Positions 39,790-48,966 of a DNA stretch of 64,000 bases are shown in pieces. The translations under genes were made by a program, and so were the position numbers. This DNA comes from Rhizobium giardinii bv. giardinii H152 (GTDB taxonomy: Bacteria; Pseudomonadota; Alphaproteobacteria; Rhizobiales; Rhizobiaceae), in assembly GCF_000379605.1 (NCBI RefSeq), contig NZ_KB902591.1:49918-113917 (forward strand), written 5' to 3'. Within the stretch, counting starts at the first letter, position 1. Every line of letters begins with the position of its first letter. Under the pieces are notes generated by a model. The model made no database searches. It saw only the letters and a list, made by a program, of their open reading frames with translations, and was not told where the DNA came from.

Positions 39790-41304
39790 CTACAGGATGA
39801 AATAACTCTTCTGCAGCGTCAGGGCGTCGTCCAGGTGGACGGCAAAATCCGCGGCCTTGTCACCGTTCACGTCTCCGTAGACGTAGGTGTCCGACGACCC
39901 TTTCACGTATCGGAGTTCGGCTGCCGCCCCGGTGAATGCCGCATTGCCGAGGAAGGCGAACGCCTGGTTGCTTGTGGCTTTGCTATTGGCGTCAATCACG
40001 GAAAGGTCGATTCTGTCGCCCTGTGACGCGGAAAAATCGAAGATTGTATCTCGGCCCGACGCAGACACCGTCGATTCCGTCCGCAGCTTGAACAAGAACA
40101 TGTCGGCATCGGCCCCGCCGATGAGATCGTCGGCACCTGCGCCGCCGTAGAGCCTGTCGGCGCCGGTCCCGCCGGAAAGCCTGTCAGCACCCGAGGCTCC
40201 GATGAGCACGTCGCTGCCGCCTTCGCCGTTCAGCGTATCATTGCCGCTATAGCCCTGCAGGGAATTGCCGACCTGATTGCCGATGATCCGGTCGCTGCCC
40301 GATCCGCCCTTGGCATTTTCGATCAGGGAACGGATGTCGCCATCGTGGAGCAGCGCGTTGAAGATATTGCCGCGCGCAAAGTGGATGGTCTCATCCGCGT
40401 CGGTACCCAGGTTGGCCACTTGGTCTTCGCTGAAGAGTGACGCCTTGCCAGGGCGCAGATCGATCTTCAGGTTGTCGCTATAGGCGGTGAGGTCGAACGT
40501 ATCGTTGCCATCGCCATCCCAGATGGTGGCGAGGATGCGATTGGTACCCGGCGAGATCGCCACTTCGCCGTCGACTGTCGTCTGGCCACTGGTCGGCCTC
40601 CATGTGTAGACTGTATTGCCGCTATTGGTCGTGTAGTCGGCGCCGTACATTTCCTGAAGGGCGGCTATGTCGGCCATCATGAAGGTTTGCGGCGCGCCAT
40701 ATTCCTCATAGGTATAGCTGTCGCCGGTATCGCCGACATAGCCCCTATAGGTCATCGCCGAATATTCGAGTGAGTCATAGGCGGATGGCAAGGCGCCGAA
40801 ACCGTCGGTCTCATGACCGTGTTTCAGCCCCAAAGCATGACCGATCTCGTGGATCACCGTGTGCCAGGCGTAGCTGCCGGCGACGGGATTCCTGTAGTCA
40901 TATTCGGTGCCGAACCAGACATCGCCAGCCGGGGCATAATCCTCCCACGGCATATTGGCATAGGCCGTGCCGATGTCGGAATGATCAGATTGCGCAAGAC
41001 GGATGTTGGCGCTGCTGCTGTCGCCGCTGGCAAAGCTCACATTGGTGAAGCCCTCGACGGAAAAGCCGTCATTGGCGGCGGAACCATAGGATTGCTCCAG
41101 CGTGAAAAGCGCTGCGTTTATCTGCGCATTCGAGACGGCAGCGAAACCGACATTTTTTTCCGGGCCATAGCTATAGCTGCTGGCGCTGGTCGGAAAAGCG
41201 TAGGTTATGGTGGAATCGCCCCAGGCCGTATCGGTCAGAACGCCATCGATCAACGAATTGCCGGTCGCGGAAATGATTGTCGTCGTCTTGTTCGTGCCAG
41301 TCAA
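39790..41304 (-). CDS. Serralysin-like (M10) metalloprotease with RTX calcium-binding repeats
   Basis: The 504-residue protein has the metzincin zinc motif HEIGHALGLKHGH and the following Met-turn (SAMTYRGY), then glycine-rich RTX nonapeptide repeats (GGSGSDRIIGNQ..., GGTGADRLYGGAGADDLIGG) and the M10 C-terminal region ending in LQKSYFIL. Such proteins leave the cell through a type I exporter recognising the C-terminus; there is no N-terminal signal peptide, as expected. No ABC exporter genes are nearby. The start appears to be TTG 41304 with GGGAG upstream. Substrates are unknown. Confidence 0.9.
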   Translation of the reverse strand: MTGTNKTTTIISATGNSLIDGVLTDTAWGDSTITYAFPTSASSYSYGPEKNVGFAAVSNAQINAALFTLEQSYGSAANDGFSVEGFTNVSFASGDSSSANIRLAQSDHSDIGTAYANMPWEDYAPAGDVWFGTEYDYRNPVAGSYAWHTVIHEIGHALGLKHGHETDGFGALPSAYDSLEYSAMTYRGYVGDTGDSYTYEEYGAPQTFMMADIAALQEMYGADYTTNSGNTVYTWRPTSGQTTVDGEVAISPGTNRILATIWDGDGNDTFDLTAYSDNLKIDLRPGKASLFSEDQVANLGTDADETIHFARGNIFNALLHDGDIRSLIENAKGGSGSDRIIGNQVGNSLQGYSGNDTLNGEGGSDVLIGASGADRLSGGTGADRLYGGAGADDLIGGADADMFLFKLRTESTVSASGRDTIFDFSASQGDRIDLSVIDANSKATSNQAFAFLGNAAFTGAAAELRYVKGSSDTYVYGDVNGDKAADFAVHLDDALTLQKSYFIL

Positions 41305-41431
41305 ACGTATCTCCCGCTGACGCCTTGTGCTTCGTCGTCTGCCCGCCCAGCCTTATGCCAATGATGCAAGGCGAATCTAGGGACAATGGATATCAAAAAT
41401 TCTAGCGTATTGTTAAAAGACGAAGTGACCC

Positions 41432-41716
41432 GTGGTAAAATTCAGGATGTCTCTGAAACAATTTCTTTTCATGTCCGCGGGCATTGCTCTTGCCATCCTG
41501 GGGCCGGCGTCCGACCCTCATGCCCAGGCGCAGATATCGACACAAGGACAGGACATGCTTCCCCCGCCGGACATAGAAGCGGCCGTCCGCGCCGAATTCA
41601 ACAGTGCCGTCAAGAAGGGCACGCGCGAAGCCTATGAGCGCTTCATTCGCCGTCATCCGGATCACCCATTGGCCGAGAAGGCGCGAGAAGCGCTTGCAAA
41701 GGGCGACGGTAAGTAA
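41432..41716 (+). CDS. Small exported protein with one HPDHPLAEKA-type helical repeat
   Basis: The 94-residue protein has a signal peptide (KQFLFMSAGIALAILGPASDPHAQAQ) and a mature part of about 60 residues forming two predicted helices, AAVRAEFNSAVKKGTREAYERF and HPDHPLAEKAREALAK. This unit resembles the single TPR-like repeat (..YxxFLxxHPxSxxAxxAxxxL..) often seen in bacterial caspase-associated proteins. Both GTG 41432 and ATG 41447 are possible starts; neither has a clear ribosome binding site. It precedes the redox/caspase cluster by 188 bp and may or may not be co-transcribed. Function unknown. Confidence 0.6.
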   Translation: MVKFRMSLKQFLFMSAGIALAILGPASDPHAQAQISTQGQDMLPPPDIEAAVRAEFNSAVKKGTREAYERFIRRHPDHPLAEKAREALAKGDGK

Positions 41717-41904
41717 CCTGCGATTGTTGCCCGACGCTGCCTTTGTTCGAGGCGGGATTTGCCCGCAAACACAAAAACTTGAGCACGCCGAATAAAGCCC
41801 GACCGAAAATCGTATGGTCTACAATAGCTGTTGACGAAGCTTGAGGGGCTTGCCAGTCTTGCTTCGGGGATTCCGGCAGCTGCAGGAATTGTGAGGGATA
41901 TTCC

Positions 41905-43164
41905 GTGAGCGCGGGTGCTGTTGTTGTCTGGTCGTTGATAGGATTCGCGGGGCTTCTGGCCGTTCCCGCGGTCAGTCACACCAATGCCGGCACGACCCTC
42001 TCGCTGATGGCGTCGTCCATGGCTTTCACCGGCATGGGGATTGCGCAGTTCATGGCGACGCGCCCACCGCTGGTGGAGCGCCTTTTCGGTGGCCTCGACC
42101 GCATCTACCGGACCCATCGCCGGGTCGGCATTGCGGTTCTCATCCTGATCCTCGTCCACTATTTCATCACGCCGGATTTCAAAGGCCTGGCGCTGACGAG
42201 CGGCTTGAACAAGCTGGCGGCATCGATGGGCGAATATGCGTTTTACGGTTTTGTCGTCTTGCTGCTCTTGAGCATCTTCAAGTTCGTTCCGAAGACCAAG
42301 ATCGAAATCCCCTATCACTATTGGCGACTGACCCATCGCTTCATCGGGTTGCTGTTCGTCATGGTGGCCTTCCACCAGACCTTCATCAAGAGGCCCTATG
42401 ACGGCACGGCGATGCTGGCGACCTATCTCAACATCATCGCGATGATCGGCACCGCGAGTTACATTTATACCCAGCTCTTCCCATGGCTGCGCACGCGGGC
42501 ATACGAAGTCATCGATGTGACCCGCCATGATGGGGCGACGATCATTTCGGCGCGTCCGACAGGGCGACCGCTCAAGGCAAGGCCCGGCCAGTTCGGCTTT
42601 TTCCGGGTCAGCAAGCCGGGACTGCGCGAGCCGCATCCGTTTACGATCGCCGGCATGGAGGAGGGCGGCATCGTCCGTTTCGCGATCAAGCCGCTGGGAA
42701 ATTACACCAAGGCGCTGCGGGAAAGCATTGCGGTTGGCGACCGGCTGAAGCTCGAAGGCGGTTACGGCCGGTTCAATCACCGCCGCGGCGGCAAGAAGCA
42801 AATCTGGCTCGCCGGCGGCATCGGTGTCACGCCGTTCCTCGCCATGGCTGGGCGCCTCAAGGGCGACGAGGGCCAGGACATTCATATGGTATATTGCGTG
42901 CGCGACCGGGCCGAGGCGATAGGTCTGGAAACGTTCGAGGCGCAGGCAGAAAAACTTCCGAATTTCAGCTTTACTTTGCATGCTTCCAAAACCGACGGCC
43001 GTTTCGATGCGGCTAAACTCGCCGCGGCGAGCGCCGTCGATCCGGCGGGAGCAGACCTCTGGTTCTGCGGTCCGCCGCCTCTGCGAAAGGCCATCGAAAA
43101 AGGACTGAAGGAACTCGGGAAAAAGCCCGGACGGGTCGAGTTCGAACTGTTCGAGTTCCGCTGA
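41905..43164 (+). CDS. Ferric-reductase-like membrane flavocytochrome (FRD transmembrane domain plus ferredoxin-reductase domain)
   Basis: The 419-residue protein has about six membrane helices in its first ~200 residues, with paired histidines for heme b (THRRVGIAVLILILVHY and THRFIGLLFVMVAFHQ), then a flavin domain (REPHPFTIAG) and an NAD(P) domain (LAGGIGVTPFLAMAG, LWFCGPPPLRKAI). The layout is that of NADPH-oxidase/ferric-reductase proteins that carry cytosolic electrons across the membrane. The GTG start follows GAGGGATATTCC. It is the first gene of the multiheme/OmpA/caspase cluster (next start 47 bp on) and a plausible electron source for the exported hemoprotein. Confidence 0.85.
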   Translation: MSAGAVVVWSLIGFAGLLAVPAVSHTNAGTTLSLMASSMAFTGMGIAQFMATRPPLVERLFGGLDRIYRTHRRVGIAVLILILVHYFITPDFKGLALTSGLNKLAASMGEYAFYGFVVLLLLSIFKFVPKTKIEIPYHYWRLTHRFIGLLFVMVAFHQTFIKRPYDGTAMLATYLNIIAMIGTASYIYTQLFPWLRTRAYEVIDVTRHDGATIISARPTGRPLKARPGQFGFFRVSKPGLREPHPFTIAGMEEGGIVRFAIKPLGNYTKALRESIAVGDRLKLEGGYGRFNHRRGGKKQIWLAGGIGVTPFLAMAGRLKGDEGQDIHMVYCVRDRAEAIGLETFEAQAEKLPNFSFTLHASKTDGRFDAAKLAAASAVDPAGADLWFCGPPPLRKAIEKGLKELGKKPGRVEFELFEFR

Positions 43165-43211
43165 TACCGCATCGCATATTTTATCGTTTGAGAAAGCAAG
43201 GGGAACAAGCC

Positions 43212-46200
43212 ATGCGCATGTTCGATCAACTGTCTGGGAAAGTGATCCGCAGTCTGCCGCGACATCTGCTGGCGATGGCGGCTGCCGTCCTGGCGATTGC
43301 CCACTGTCCCGGGACAGCCTCCGCGCGCGACGCTTTTGCCGATGGTGCCTATGCGACCTACAAGGCAAATGTGGACAATGGCAAATATCTGTTCAACGCG
43401 GCAGGCTGTGGCGCCTGCCATGGTTCAGGCAGCAATACGGAGCTGCTTTCCGGCGGCATGGAGATGGACACGGCGATCGGCAAGTTCTACGCGCCGAACA
43501 TTTCGCCCCACACCAACGGCATCGGCGGCTGGAGCAATGCGCAGTTCCTCAACGCGGTGATGCTGGGCATCGACCGGGACGGCAACCATCTCTATCCGGT
43601 CATGCCCTATACGTCCTATGGCGGCATGAAGCCGGAGGACGTTCTCGACATCAAGGCCTATATCGATACGCTGGTCCAATCCGACGCCGTGTCTAAGGAA
43701 CACGAGATCGCCTTTCCCTATAGCCGCCAGACGACGATCACGCTGTGGAAGCGCAGCCATTTCAACGTTCCCGAATATCAGTCGCGCAAAGATACGCAGA
43801 TGGAGCGCGGCCGCTATCTCGTCGAGAACGTCGGCGGCTGTGGCGATTGCCACACGCCCCGCACCACCACCTACGGCCTCGATGTCGAAAATGCCTATGC
43901 CGGCGAAAAAGGCCTGACCGGTGCAATTGCACCCGATATCACCAAGGCGCGCATGGCAAGCCTTGCCTCTCCCGAGGTCTTCACCGTCGGCCTGATCGAC
44001 GAAGGCAAGAAGCTGTCCGGCTCGCCCCTGACGGATCCCGTCATGCGCGAGATCGCGCACGGGCTGTCGGTGCTGACGGAGAAGGACAGAACGGCCATCT
44101 ACGCCTTCCTGTCCGACCGCGAGGTCAAGCCGCCGGAGCCGGTTGCACAATCGACGACAGCGGTCTGCAAGGAAAGCACGCCGGAATCGGCGCTGTCCGG
44201 CGACAATGCAGCCCTTGCGGTGCAGGCCGATGCCTTCATCGGCAAATATTGCCGCAATTGCCATGGGCCAGGCGAAAGTTCGCAAGGCAGCTATTCGGCC
44301 GGCGACCTGAAATCGATCGCCGCCGACGCCGCCTTCGTGGTTCCCGGCGACGCCTCGAAATCCCGGCTGTTCACGTCCGTCACCAGTGGCCGCATGCCGC
44401 TTGGCAAGCGCCCGACCGCCGAGGAGGTGAAAAGCCTCGAAGACTGGATCAATTCGCTCAACCGGTCGAACCTGCCGCAAACGGCGGCGACGAAACCGGA
44501 CCGTACCCGGCCTATGCTCTCCTACCGCGATTTCATCGAAGCCGGATTGAAGGACATTTCCACGGTCGGGGAACTCGACCGGAAATTCATGCGCTACTTC
44601 TCCTATCGCAACCAGTACAACGGCATGATGGGCTGCGAGGAGGACAAGACCTTCATGAAGCGCATGGACGTTTTGGCCGGCGGCTTCAAGAAGCTCCTGA
44701 ACTCCCTGTCCTATGGCCCGAAGCTGGTGCTGCCGCAGGAAGTCGAGGGGACCAACGGCTTGATGGTGCGCGTCGACCTCCGCGACCTGCAATGGTCGGC
44801 CGAGGACTATAACTTCCTGATCTCGCAATACTTCTATGGTGTCGACCCGGCGAGCGACGCCTCGCTGCTGGCCTTGACCAAGGAGACGGATACCGTTCTG
44901 CCGATCATGCGCATTGACTGGTTCATGGCCAATGCCGCCAAGCCGAAGATCTACAATCAACTGATGAAACTGCCGACCCAGATCCGGGAACTCGAGAAGC
45001 GTTTCCAGATCAACGTGGATGAGAACATCCGCCGCCGTCAGGTGCTCAGGGCAGGCTTTGCCGATGGTTCGTCCGGGGTGTCGGATCACAACCGGATGCT
45101 TGAGCGCCACGACATGCCGTTCGGCGGCTACTACTGGAAATCCTATGATTTCGGCGGCGATGTCGGCAAGCAGGTGTTGAAGCGCTTCCCGCATGGCCCG
45201 AAGGAGATCGAACCGCTCGACGCGGGCCTGACCTCCTTCCAGCATGACGGCGGCGAAATGATCTTTTCGCTGCCCAACGGCTTGCAGGGATACTATCTGT
45301 CGAACGCGGAAGGAAAGCAGCTCGATGTCGGCCCGACCAGCATCGTCTCGTTCCGCGAGCGGCCGATCGGCAAGGGGGTCGAAATCACCAACGCCCGGTC
45401 CTGCTTCGATTGCCATGCCAACGGCATCCTGTCGAAACGCGACCAGTTGCGCGAGCACATCCAGACCTCGACGCTGTTCAGCAAGGATCAGCAGGCGCTC
45501 CTGCTCGACATGTACGTGCCGCAGGAAGAGCTCGACGCCGCCTATAACAAGGACAGGCAGCGTTTCGTCGAGGCTCTCGTGAAGCTTGGCGTGACCGAGC
45601 CGACGCCGGACGGCAGCGCGCAAAGCATGCTGGCGCCGGGGAACGCGGAACTCGTCACCTATTTCGGCGACAAATATGAGGACGAACTCGACTTCGAGGC
45701 TCTGGCGGCAGAATTCGACATGAAGCCGGACGAGTTCTCCGCGACGATCAAGCGGGTCGAGGATGCCGATGTTCTGCGGCTGGGCCTCGATTGGGTGACG
45801 ACACTTGAGGCGGGCGGCACGATCCCGCGCGCCGAGGTGGAACAGCAATTCCCGCTGCTTCTGTCGCCGCTGATGCAGTTGAAAGCGCTCGATACGACGA
45901 CGGTCAAGGTTGCGGCGACGGCCCAGACCCAGGAGGTCGCCGGTCAGACGGCCCAGCAGACACCCGTCAAAGCGGAGACGATCGCGCAGGCGACACCGGC
46001 CTATCGCCAGGAAAAGCCTGCCGAAGGCAAACTGGAGCTCGCACTCCAGGTCGCTACGACGACGGCCAAGGTCGGCGATCAACTCTCGTTCGAGCTGAGC
46101 TCCAACAAGGCCTGCGAACTGCAGGTGCTCTATGTCGAGGAGACCGGCAATGTCGAGGTCATACCGGATGCGATGATCGGCAACACGACCTTGCAGGCCG

Positions 46201-46457
46201 GCGAGAAGCGCCTCATTCCACAGCCGGGCACCGGCAATCTCACCTTCGACACGCCAGCACCGGCCGAGACGATGATCGCCTATTGCCGTGAAGGCGGCCT
46301 TGGCGACCAGAAGCTCACAGTGGAACGGGCACGCCAACTGGTAGCAGAATCGCATCTGCCGCCGACGCGCGGGCTCGCCATCAACCTCGCAAAGAAGGCA
46401 GAAGACGACAAGGGCGCAAGCGGCCTGCAGGTCGTGACGTTCGAAATCAAGCAATGA
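43212..46457 (+). CDS. Exported tetraheme c-type cytochrome protein with C-terminal DUF4384-like domain
   Basis: The 1081-residue protein has a signal peptide (about residues 1-38) and four CxxCH heme sites: CGACH 66-70, CGDCH 210-214, CRNCH 347-351 and CFDCH 731-735. Residues ~50-310 resemble the two-domain cytochrome subunit of membrane alcohol dehydrogenases; 335-420 is a third cytochrome c fold (with MPLGKR as a likely Met ligand). Residues ~430-860 form a large region I cannot name, with GVSDHNRMLERHD, FQHDGGEMIFSLPNGLQGYYL and the fourth heme site. Residues ~940-1080 form a beta-rich domain (KVGDQLSFELSSNKACELQVLYV) like DUF4384. ATG 43212 follows AGGGGAACAAG. It should lie in the periplasm or at the cell surface. 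Confidence 0.85.
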   Translation: MRMFDQLSGKVIRSLPRHLLAMAAAVLAIAHCPGTASARDAFADGAYATYKANVDNGKYLFNAAGCGACHGSGSNTELLSGGMEMDTAIGKFYAPNISPHTNGIGGWSNAQFLNAVMLGIDRDGNHLYPVMPYTSYGGMKPEDVLDIKAYIDTLVQSDAVSKEHEIAFPYSRQTTITLWKRSHFNVPEYQSRKDTQMERGRYLVENVGGCGDCHTPRTTTYGLDVENAYAGEKGLTGAIAPDITKARMASLASPEVFTVGLIDEGKKLSGSPLTDPVMREIAHGLSVLTEKDRTAIYAFLSDREVKPPEPVAQSTTAVCKESTPESALSGDNAALAVQADAFIGKYCRNCHGPGESSQGSYSAGDLKSIAADAAFVVPGDASKSRLFTSVTSGRMPLGKRPTAEEVKSLEDWINSLNRSNLPQTAATKPDRTRPMLSYRDFIEAGLKDISTVGELDRKFMRYFSYRNQYNGMMGCEEDKTFMKRMDVLAGGFKKLLNSLSYGPKLVLPQEVEGTNGLMVRVDLRDLQWSAEDYNFLISQYFYGVDPASDASLLALTKETDTVLPIMRIDWFMANAAKPKIYNQLMKLPTQIRELEKRFQINVDENIRRRQVLRAGFADGSSGVSDHNRMLERHDMPFGGYYWKSYDFGGDVGKQVLKRFPHGPKEIEPLDAGLTSFQHDGGEMIFSLPNGLQGYYLSNAEGKQLDVGPTSIVSFRERPIGKGVEITNARSCFDCHANGILSKRDQLREHIQTSTLFSKDQQALLLDMYVPQEELDAAYNKDRQRFVEALVKLGVTEPTPDGSAQSMLAPGNAELVTYFGDKYEDELDFEALAAEFDMKPDEFSATIKRVEDADVLRLGLDWVTTLEAGGTIPRAEVEQQFPLLLSPLMQLKALDTTTVKVAATAQTQEVAGQTAQQTPVKAETIAQATPAYRQEKPAEGKLELALQVATTTAKVGDQLSFELSSNKACELQVLYVEETGNVEVIPDAMIGNTTLQAGEKRLIPQPGTGNLTFDTPAPAETMIAYCREGGLGDQKLTVERARQLVAESHLPPTRGLAINLAKKAEDDKGASGLQVVTFEIKQ

Positions 46458-46530
46458 CAGATCGCCCGGTCGCTGTCGGCGGCCGGGCAATGTTCGAACA
46501 ACAGGGGAATGGCATGGAGAAGACGGCGCC

Positions 46531-47421
46531 ATGAAGATCGTGGTTGTGACATCGCTATTGGCATTGTTCGCCGCTGGCCCGGCCTTTGCGGCTTGCGATG
46601 CGCTGACGCAGGTTGCCGAGGCGACCAATGCCGGAAACGAGGACCTAGCCAAGCAGCTTGCCGGCGGCCAGGCGCCGGACTGCACGGCGGATGACAAGGC
46701 GATGATCAATCGCGTGGCGGCGCTCGCGTCGTTCAACCGGATCGTCGGTGCCGTCGGGCAGGGCGCCAATCTCGCTGATTTCGAGGCGGAACTCGAAACG
46801 ATCCGCACGAGTAACGCCGCACCCTGGCAGGTCTTGGATGCGCTCGGCGACATCAACCGCGATCGCAGGAACTATGAGGCCGCAGCGCGCTACTACCAAC
46901 TGGCGCTGGAGGATGCCTCGAACGAGGTGCTGACGCCCGGCTGGATGGCCCCGGACCCAAAATACATTGCCCGGCTCGATCGTATGGCGACCGAAATGCG
47001 GCTAGCGGCGCCGCGGCCGGTGAAACTTGCCATGCGCGGCGGCTGCAAGATCAGCTATCGCGGCGTATCGCTGAAGAAGAAATCGACGCCGGTGCGATAC
47101 GTTTTCGGCACCGCCGAGTTCACGCCGCAGGGGCTGGAATCGGCCAGGGACCTTTCCGAGTGCCTCAAGTCGGTGAAACCGAAGGCGATCACTCTGATCG
47201 GTCACACGGATCCGATTGGTGGTGCCGAGGCCAACCGCGCGCTGTCGCTGGCGCGCGCCGAGGCGTTGGGGCAATACCTCGCCGCCGAAGGTTATGCCGG
47301 AGAATGGAAGACCGTGGGCAAGGGCGAGGACGAGCCGTTCAAGGCGGACGATGCCAGCGCCTATGACGAGGAAACGCTCAACCAGATGCACCGGCGCGTC
47401 GAAGTCGATGTGGAGAACTGA
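46531..47421 (+). CDS. OmpA-family protein (peptidoglycan-binding)
   Basis: The 296-residue protein has a signal peptide cut near AFA-AC (residues 20-21), a helical N-terminal half with a TPR-like segment (ILDALGDINRDRRNYEAAARYYQLAL region), and a C-terminal OmpA domain (about residues 185-296; FGTAEFTPQGLESARDLSE, ITLIGHTDPIGGAEANRALS, RRVEVDVEN) that binds diaminopimelate in peptidoglycan. The mature N-terminus begins with Ala-Cys, but the sequence is not a clear lipobox. It would tie the cluster's products to the cell wall. The next gene begins within 4 nt of its stop. Confidence 0.87.
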   Translation: MKIVVVTSLLALFAAGPAFAACDALTQVAEATNAGNEDLAKQLAGGQAPDCTADDKAMINRVAALASFNRIVGAVGQGANLADFEAELETIRTSNAAPWQVLDALGDINRDRRNYEAAARYYQLALEDASNEVLTPGWMAPDPKYIARLDRMATEMRLAAPRPVKLAMRGGCKISYRGVSLKKKSTPVRYVFGTAEFTPQGLESARDLSECLKSVKPKAITLIGHTDPIGGAEANRALSLARAEALGQYLAAEGYAGEWKTVGKGEDEPFKADDASAYDEETLNQMHRRVEVDVEN

Positions 47422-47424
47422 GTG

Positions 47425-48966
47425 ATGCTGCGTGCCCTGCTGCTGTCCCTGCTGGTCTCCGCCGCGCCGCTTGGTTTCGCTTATGCGAAAACCTACGCCC
47501 TGGTGGTCGGTGTCGATGCCTATCCCTACGAGGTGAGCCTTGATGGCGCGGTGAAGGATGCGACTGACGTCGAAGGCGCGCTGCGGCGGGCGGGCATAGA
47601 CCAAATGGCGACCTTTTTTGATGCGGCCGCCCGCAAGGACGATATCCGAGCTGCATGGACCGGCTTTGTCGATGCGGCGGGCGAGGGCGATACGATCATC
47701 TTCACTTATGCCGGCCACGGGGCGCAGATGCCGGAGCTCGTCGCCGGCGATGAGGCCGATGGCCTCGACGAATTCCTGCAATTGCCGGGCTTCGACCGCA
47801 ATCGTGCGGTGGAGACCGATCACGAGATCATCGTCGACAACGAACTGAACGCCTGGTTTTCGGAAGCCGAGGCCAAGGGCGTCCATGTGCTGTTTGTTTC
47901 CGACAGCTGCCATTCCGGCGGCATGAGCCGCGCCTTTTCCGGCAAGACGCGCCTTGCCCAGGCGGTCACCGTCAAATTATCGCCGCCTTCGCAGGAGGCG
48001 GTCTCGGGCGCTCAGGTCAAGGAGGCGCAGTTCCGCCAGGTGACGGTGCTTGCCGCTTCGCTGGAAAGCCAGCCGTCGCCCGAAGTGATCATCGGCGGCG
48101 AGGCCCGCGGAGCCCTGAGCTGGAGCTTTGCCCGCGCGGTCGAGGGATCGGCGGATCGCAATGAGGATGGCCGCATCTCCCGGATCGAACTGGAGGACTA
48201 TGTCTTTGCCAATGTGAAGCACCAATCCGAGGCCTTGCAGATCCCGAACTTCACGCCACAGGTGCCGCGCTCCGAGGACGAGGTGGTCATGCCGCTGACC
48301 CGCAGCGTAGCAGGAGCGGCCGATCCAAGTGCTCAGAAAACGAAGACGCATAGGCCTGTGAGAGAAACGGGCTGGGACGGTAAGTTGGCGCTGACGGTCA
48401 GCGGCTCGCAGATGGTCCTGGAAAGTACCGGCGGCAGCGGCGTGCCCTACCGCTGGGATGCGGCGAGCGGCGTCTTCTATACCCCGAATGGGGACGTGGC
48501 CGGCGAGAACGTCAACGAAGGCAATATCCAGGTCGTTGTCAACAAGTTCATTCTGCTCGATTTTCTGAAAGCAATGGCGAGCCAGAACCCCGGCACGGTA
48601 TCGTTGACACCGCAAAGGGATATCTATGCGGCCGGCGACCGCCTGGCATTCGACGCACCCGGCTCCGGATACAAGAACATGATCGTCTTTAACCTTGCCA
48701 ATACCGGCGAGGTACAATTGCTTGACGTGCAGGCGGAGGGGACTGAAAGCCGCGAGTTCAAGCTGACCGACCTGCAGGTGGTCGAACCTTTCGGCGCCGA
48801 TCACCTCATCGCCATTTCAACCAATGAGCCGATCGATGCCATCGGCGCTGCGCTGGCGAGCAAGAATGTCGATGCCTCGACACTGCTGCAACTGCTGATG
48901 ACGCGGATTGACGGCACCGATACGAGCGTCGCGATCCAGCCGCTCTACACCCGGGAAAAACTCTGA
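47425..48966 (+). CDS. Exported caspase-family (C14) protease, first of tandem pair
   Basis: The 513-residue protein begins with a signal peptide (to about residue 21), followed by a caspase-fold p20 domain: ALVVGVDAY, catalytic His98 in FTYAGHGAQ and Cys162 in VSDSCHSGG. The region ADGLDEFLQL and D132/E133 follow the usual orthocaspase layout. After the protease domain (to about 290) comes a linker and, from about 390, a beta-rich domain (VSLTPQRDIYAAGDRLAF...) resembling DUF4384. Bacterial caspase homologues cut after Arg/Lys or Asp; specificity here is unknown. ATG 47425 lies 13 nt after GGAG; a GTG three bases earlier is possible. Its stop overlaps the next ATG. Confidence 0.88.
   Translation: MLRALLLSLLVSAAPLGFAYAKTYALVVGVDAYPYEVSLDGAVKDATDVEGALRRAGIDQMATFFDAAARKDDIRAAWTGFVDAAGEGDTIIFTYAGHGAQMPELVAGDEADGLDEFLQLPGFDRNRAVETDHEIIVDNELNAWFSEAEAKGVHVLFVSDSCHSGGMSRAFSGKTRLAQAVTVKLSPPSQEAVSGAQVKEAQFRQVTVLAASLESQPSPEVIIGGEARGALSWSFARAVEGSADRNEDGRISRIELEDYVFANVKHQSEALQIPNFTPQVPRSEDEVVMPLTRSVAGAADPSAQKTKTHRPVRETGWDGKLALTVSGSQMVLESTGGSGVPYRWDAASGVFYTPNGDVAGENVNEGNIQVVVNKFILLDFLKAMASQNPGTVSLTPQRDIYAAGDRLAFDAPGSGYKNMIVFNLANTGEVQLLDVQAEGTESREFKLTDLQVVEPFGADHLIAISTNEPIDAIGAALASKNVDASTLLQLLMTRIDGTDTSVAIQPLYTREKL

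Noticed and set aside
43425-46856. Very long open frame on the minus strand opposite the tetraheme gene
   Set aside because: It mirrors the codon bias of the plus-strand gene (high-GC third positions remove stops on the complement), has no ribosome binding site and shows no recognisable domain.
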